A DNA stretch of 31,896 bases from NCBI GenBank assembly GCA_020433785.1, contig JAGRCC010000769.1:1-31896 (forward strand), written 5' to 3'. Under the pieces are notes generated by a model that made no database searches, was not told where the DNA came from, and saw only the letters and a list, made by a program, of their open reading frames with translations. This document shows positions 30,501 to 31,896 of this stretch, in pieces (the stretch's first letter is position 1; each line of letters begins with the position of its first letter). The stretch comes from Anaerolineae bacterium. Lineage in GTDB: Bacteria > Chloroflexota > Anaerolineae > 4572-78 > J111. Made by a program: the position numbers and the translations under genes.

Positions 30501-31447
30501 TCACGGCGAAAGCCGGACGGCTCAAAGGCCTGGGCAAAGCGATCCAGCGTGCTGGCTCGAACCGGCTCCGCCCCGTTAAAGGCCACCTGCCAAGATCGCA
30601 AATCGAGTTCTGTTCGTTGTTCGGGCTTGATCTTTTGGACACACAAATCATAGGCAAAGTTGGGAGCACCGCTGGTGGTCGCTCGATAGCGCGAGATGGC
30701 CTGAAGCCACCGGATAGGTTTCCTGAGAAAAGCTGTCGGTGGCATAAGAATACAAGGGATACCCATATACATGGGCTGTAGGACATTTCCGACTAAGCCC
30801 ATATCGTGAAACAAGGGTAACCATCCCACAAAGATAGTTTCATCCGTGTGACCAAATGCCGTAGCAATCATGCGTTGATTGTAGAGTAGATTACTATGAC
30901 TAATCTTGACGCCTCTAGGGGCGCCGGTTGAGCCGGACGTATATTGGAGAAAGGCCAGTGTTTCTGGGGTGATGGTGGGTGCCTGCCAGAGATCGGCTTG
31001 AGCTTCATTGAGTGTATCGGTGAAAATGCCGGACAACGTAGCCAATTGGGGCTCTTGATCAAATCGCGTGATCAGCTTGGGCCCTAGAGCCTGATTGGTC
31101 AGGTAGAATTTGGGCTGAGCGTTATTCACAATAGCTTTAAGTCTAAGCATCGGGCGTTTGGGATGAGGCGGATAGGTAGGAACGGCGATCATCCCGGCAT
31201 ATAAACAAGCAAAGAAGGCCGTGATATATTCCAGGCCGGGTTGATACAGCAGCAAGACCCGATCACCAGGCTGGCCGGTTGCTTGTAAATACGCCGCGAT
31301 TGTCCGAGCCCGGTACTCTAAGGTTTGATAGGTCAAACATCCTTCTTCAGACTCGCCATCTTTCAGAAAGATATAAGCTGTCTGGTCCGGTTGTTGTTCA
31401 ACCTGATAACGCAGTAAATCAATCAATGTTTTGGCTTGCTGCTTCAT
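27596..31447 (-). CDS. FAAL-ACAD-ACP fusion: fatty acid activation, oxidation and loading protein
   Basis: 1283 residues. It should adenylate a free fatty acid, pass it to an ACP and probably introduce a 2,3 double bond. Residues 1-585 are a fatty acyl-AMP ligase: YTSGSTG at 169-175, the FAAL-like segment RLKDVIIIRGQNHYPQDIE, and Lys549 in SSGKIQR. Residues about 600-1010 are an acyl-CoA dehydrogenase-like domain, with the flavin/substrate motif TEPGAGS at 726-732 and the expected catalytic base Glu966 in IFEGPTE. A helical C-terminal extension runs to about 1145. An ACP follows, with phosphopantetheine Ser1193 in GLDSLMA. The last residues (SEAELVNMLASELS) look like a C-terminal docking helix for the next protein. 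The ATG at 31447 has a good ribosome site. It is the first gene of the operon, and the next gene starts 5 bases after its stop. ACADs acting on ACP-bound acyl chains are known (HxcO of the CDA pathway) and stand beside FAALs in the ramoplanin cluster. Fusion into one chain is less usual. The chain length of the substrate cannot be read from the sequence. Confidence 0.93.
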   Translation of the reverse strand: MKQQAKTLIDLLRYQVEQQPDQTAYIFLKDGESEEGCLTYQTLEYRARTIAAYLQATGQPGDRVLLLYQPGLEYITAFFACLYAGMIAVPTYPPHPKRPMLRLKAIVNNAQPKFYLTNQALGPKLITRFDQEPQLATLSGIFTDTLNEAQADLWQAPTITPETLAFLQYTSGSTGAPRGVKISHSNLLYNQRMIATAFGHTDETIFVGWLPLFHDMGLVGNVLQPMYMGIPCILMPPTAFLRKPIRWLQAISRYRATTSGAPNFAYDLCVQKIKPEQRTELDLRSWQVAFNGAEPVRASTLDRFAQAFEPSGFRREALYPCYGLAEATLFVSGGLAKAQPETYSVDKTALAQNQVVAKTGETAHTLVSSGQSWLDQHIVIANPETRTPCQPDQLGEIWIAGPNVAQGYWQRPEPTQETFEAYLADTGEGPFLRTGDLGFIKDGQLFVTGRLKDVIIIRGQNHYPQDIELTVEESHPSLQAGGGAVFTIEEAGEERLVIVHEVTRTHLRQFDATQLFDHIRRAVSEAHELQVYAIALLKPATISKTSSGKIQRYACREKFLNDQLETLALDNPQTRIKDQKSLSYGENDMTTNHQHQIRPPEISVDQSRVRADTLITWLREYANTRINSRLIDERRCIPPYIVLDFGNQGLLGLQVPEQYGGLGLTLFDALRVFEQLAAIDLTLTTFVGVHHALGTRPILKYAKPDVQDKYLPLLAEGRQLSAFALTEPGAGSNPRAISTTAVPAGDGQWLLRGQKVWIGSGSWAGVINVFAQLMDSNRQPLGITGFVVPQGAKGLTQGPEALTMGMRGVVQNSLYFNDVLVGSDSLLGEVGQGMAVAQDAMMLSRLGFGMMSVGAMKRCAQLMLRYAERRSVSTGRLLDNPVTLARLNDLTAAIVTIETLTTKLVRLFDQGQTVPNEACMACKILGPEFLYQSADHLVQLLGGRGYIETNIAPQLLRDARLLRIFEGPTETLTIFLGSSVVNNRAAIRQLLEKQMGAASVAEKWAAAIDQVTERYRGGKIRLVDHNTAIRWTHFLLGEITAFALLWAAVQESHNHRASQELGQAVEWAKQRFEQKLLQALTYTPPSAMLAGAQIVSDVITGYTETIGLLEQTLAGEDHTLDGLLSINPSGPAEVKPAVQDGSIAAEQPPLGQSHSHLAETIENWLIDWLSKELRVSPSSISPEKAFAEYGLDSLMAIELADDLENWLTPAGTSIETTLPWHYPTIETLAHFLANELIGLENPPSDPVNPKNLDRSSDEDLSGLSEAELVNMLASELSLTKQKP
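29681..29695 (-). promoter_or_regulatory. Possible internal start at the FAAL/ACAD junction
   Basis: Inside the first gene, GGAGA (29695-29691) is followed after 7 bases by an in-frame ATG (29683-29681, Met589). This is exactly where the FAAL part ends and the ACAD part begins. It may be a relic of two formerly separate genes, or a working internal start giving a free ACAD-ACP protein of about 695 residues. The sequence does not show whether it is used. Confidence 0.35.
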
Positions 31448-31452
31448 TTGCT

Positions 31453-31460
31453 TTCCTCTT
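31453..31460 (-). promoter_or_regulatory. Ribosome binding site of the FAAL-ACAD-ACP gene
   Basis: AAGAGGAA on the minus strand stands just upstream of the ATG at 31447, with AGGA six bases from the start codon. It supports this start over other in-frame codons. Confidence 0.7.
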
Positions 31461-31649
31461 GTTGGTTCGCCACTCCATTGAGCCAGTCAGAACTGATCGA
31501 GAGATTCGTCAAGAAAGCCGCAGAAAAATCGGTGTTTATCTCAACTTCTGTTTGATGATCGCTATAGTAGACTTGCCGCTCCGGCGGTCAGTGGAAATTT
31601 CGGGGTTCTTATGTCGCATCAGATAGAGCTTTTTGGATGATTGGGCCTT

Positions 31650-31678
31650 ATGATAGCAAATTTGGCGAAGCTTGTCTG
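31650..31678 (-). promoter_or_regulatory. Probable operon promoter (extended -10)
   Basis: Read on the minus strand, TATCAT (31655-31650) is preceded by TGC, forming an extended -10. CAGACA (31678-31673) lies 17 bases upstream as a weak -35. Transcription would start near 31643, leaving a leader of about 195 bases before the ATG at 31447. The double-dyad operator lies just upstream of the -35. This is a pattern match only. Confidence 0.5.
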
Positions 31679-31684
31679 TCCGAT

Positions 31685-31730
31685 CTTTGGGACAATTTTG
31701 TCCTGATTTTTGGACAATTTTGTCCCAAAG
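31685..31730. promoter_or_regulatory. Double-dyad operator upstream of the operon
   Basis: The 14-base block GGACAATTTTGTCC occurs twice, at 31690-31703 and 31712-31725, 22 bases apart (about two helical turns). Each block is itself a dyad (GGACAA/TTGTCC around a TT centre). The whole is framed by outer arms CTTTGGGACAA (31685-31695) and TTGTCCCAAAG (31720-31730), which are exact reverse complements. It ends 7 bases upstream of the predicted -35, a place that suits an activator, although repression is also possible. The binding protein is not in the window. Confidence 0.65.
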
Positions 31731-31815
31731 AGCAAGAAGGCCGATGAATCCAAAATGATAATGACCACGGCGAGTTGCTTGCGCCCTTAAAATGATTGGT
31801 CAGCAATGCCTACTC

Positions 31816-31892
31816 AGGTGCCTGGCACTTTTGCTTAAAACGGTGATGTGAAAACTTTATGAGTTACGCAATTCAAAAGGTGACAGTCACTT
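31816..31892. repeat. Pair of related 15-bp dyads near the right edge
   Basis: AGGTGCCTGGCACTT (31816-31830) and AGGTGACAGTCACTT (31878-31892) share the frame AGGTG-N5-CACTT. Each is a perfect 5-bp dyad around one central base. They lie 62 bases apart in the same direction. No open frame is evident. They may be part of a dispersed repeat or binding sites for the gene beyond the edge. Confidence 0.5.
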
Positions 31893-31896
31893 CGAT

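Larger units (their letters stand above)
31448..31896. other. Non-coding region upstream of the operon
   Basis: About 450 bases without a convincing gene on either strand. From left to right it holds the ribosome site and a leader of about 195 bases, the predicted promoter (31650-31678), the double-dyad operator (31685-31730), AT-rich sequence with nothing recognised (31731-31815), and the dyad pair (31816-31892). Confidence 0.7.

Noticed and set aside
30335..30781. 148-codon open frame on the plus strand, and a 135-codon one overlapping it on the minus strand
   Set aside because: Both lie wholly inside the FAAL coding region in other frames, show no recognisable motif, and the FAAL frame there is clearly conserved.
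31572..31590. Small GC hairpin in the leader as a possible terminator or attenuator
   Set aside because: The stem is only about 4 base pairs with no T run after it on the minus strand.
31279..31626. 115-codon plus-strand open frame across the start of the first gene
   Set aside because: It overlaps the FAAL N-terminus and the operon leader, has no domain similarity I recognise, and would run against the ribosome site and promoter of the operon.

Overview
The window is one leftward (minus-strand) operon for a hybrid fatty-acid/polyketide/non-ribosomal-peptide megasynthase. Three very large genes follow each other with gaps of 5 and 14 bases and fill positions 31447 down to 1; the third runs off the left edge. 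The only sizeable non-coding stretch is 31448-31896, which holds the likely promoter, a striking double-dyad operator and a repeat. No RNA genes, transposases or CRISPR arrays were found.

Layout in order of transcription. (1) 31447-27596: a loading protein made of a fatty acyl-AMP ligase (FAAL), an acyl-CoA dehydrogenase-like (ACAD) domain and an acyl carrier protein (ACP). (2) 27590-14415: a two-module polyketide synthase, KS-AT-DH-KR-ACP then KS-AT-DH-cMT-ER-KR-ACP. (3) 14400 to the left edge: KS-AT-ACP-aminotransferase-C-A(N-methyltransferase)-PCP-E-C-A-PCP-C..., cut inside the last C domain.

How the parts fit. A free fatty acid would be adenylated by the FAAL and placed on an ACP. The ACAD domain probably oxidises it to the 2,3-enoyl form. 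Two PKS modules then extend it, with reduction, dehydration and C-methylation encoded. A third module with no reductive domains leaves a beta-ketone, which the class III aminotransferase turns into a beta-amine. This KS-AT-ACP-aminotransferase-C order is the one known from iturin/mycosubtilin-type synthetases, which make beta-amino fatty acids. The peptide part would start with N-methyl-D-Asn (A domain code read by eye as DATKIGEVGK, plus an N-MT and an E domain) and then Asp (DLTKIGHVGK). The window therefore looks like a long-chain beta-amino-acyl lipopeptide pathway with an unusually elaborate lipid part.

Oddities. AT1 and AT2 have lost about 46 and 63 residues internally, and AT2 lacks its catalytic His. 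KR2 has His where the catalytic Tyr should be. Short repeats and a perfect 26-bp palindrome sit in frame inside megasynthase linkers.

Organism. Mid-range GC, the dispersed GGAGACT-type tandem repeats, and the CCTGTCCTGAGCGAAGCCG-type repeat inside genes remind me of Chloroflexota (Anaerolineae/Caldilineae-like) genomes. This is inference from memory; a filamentous cyanobacterium is a less likely alternative.
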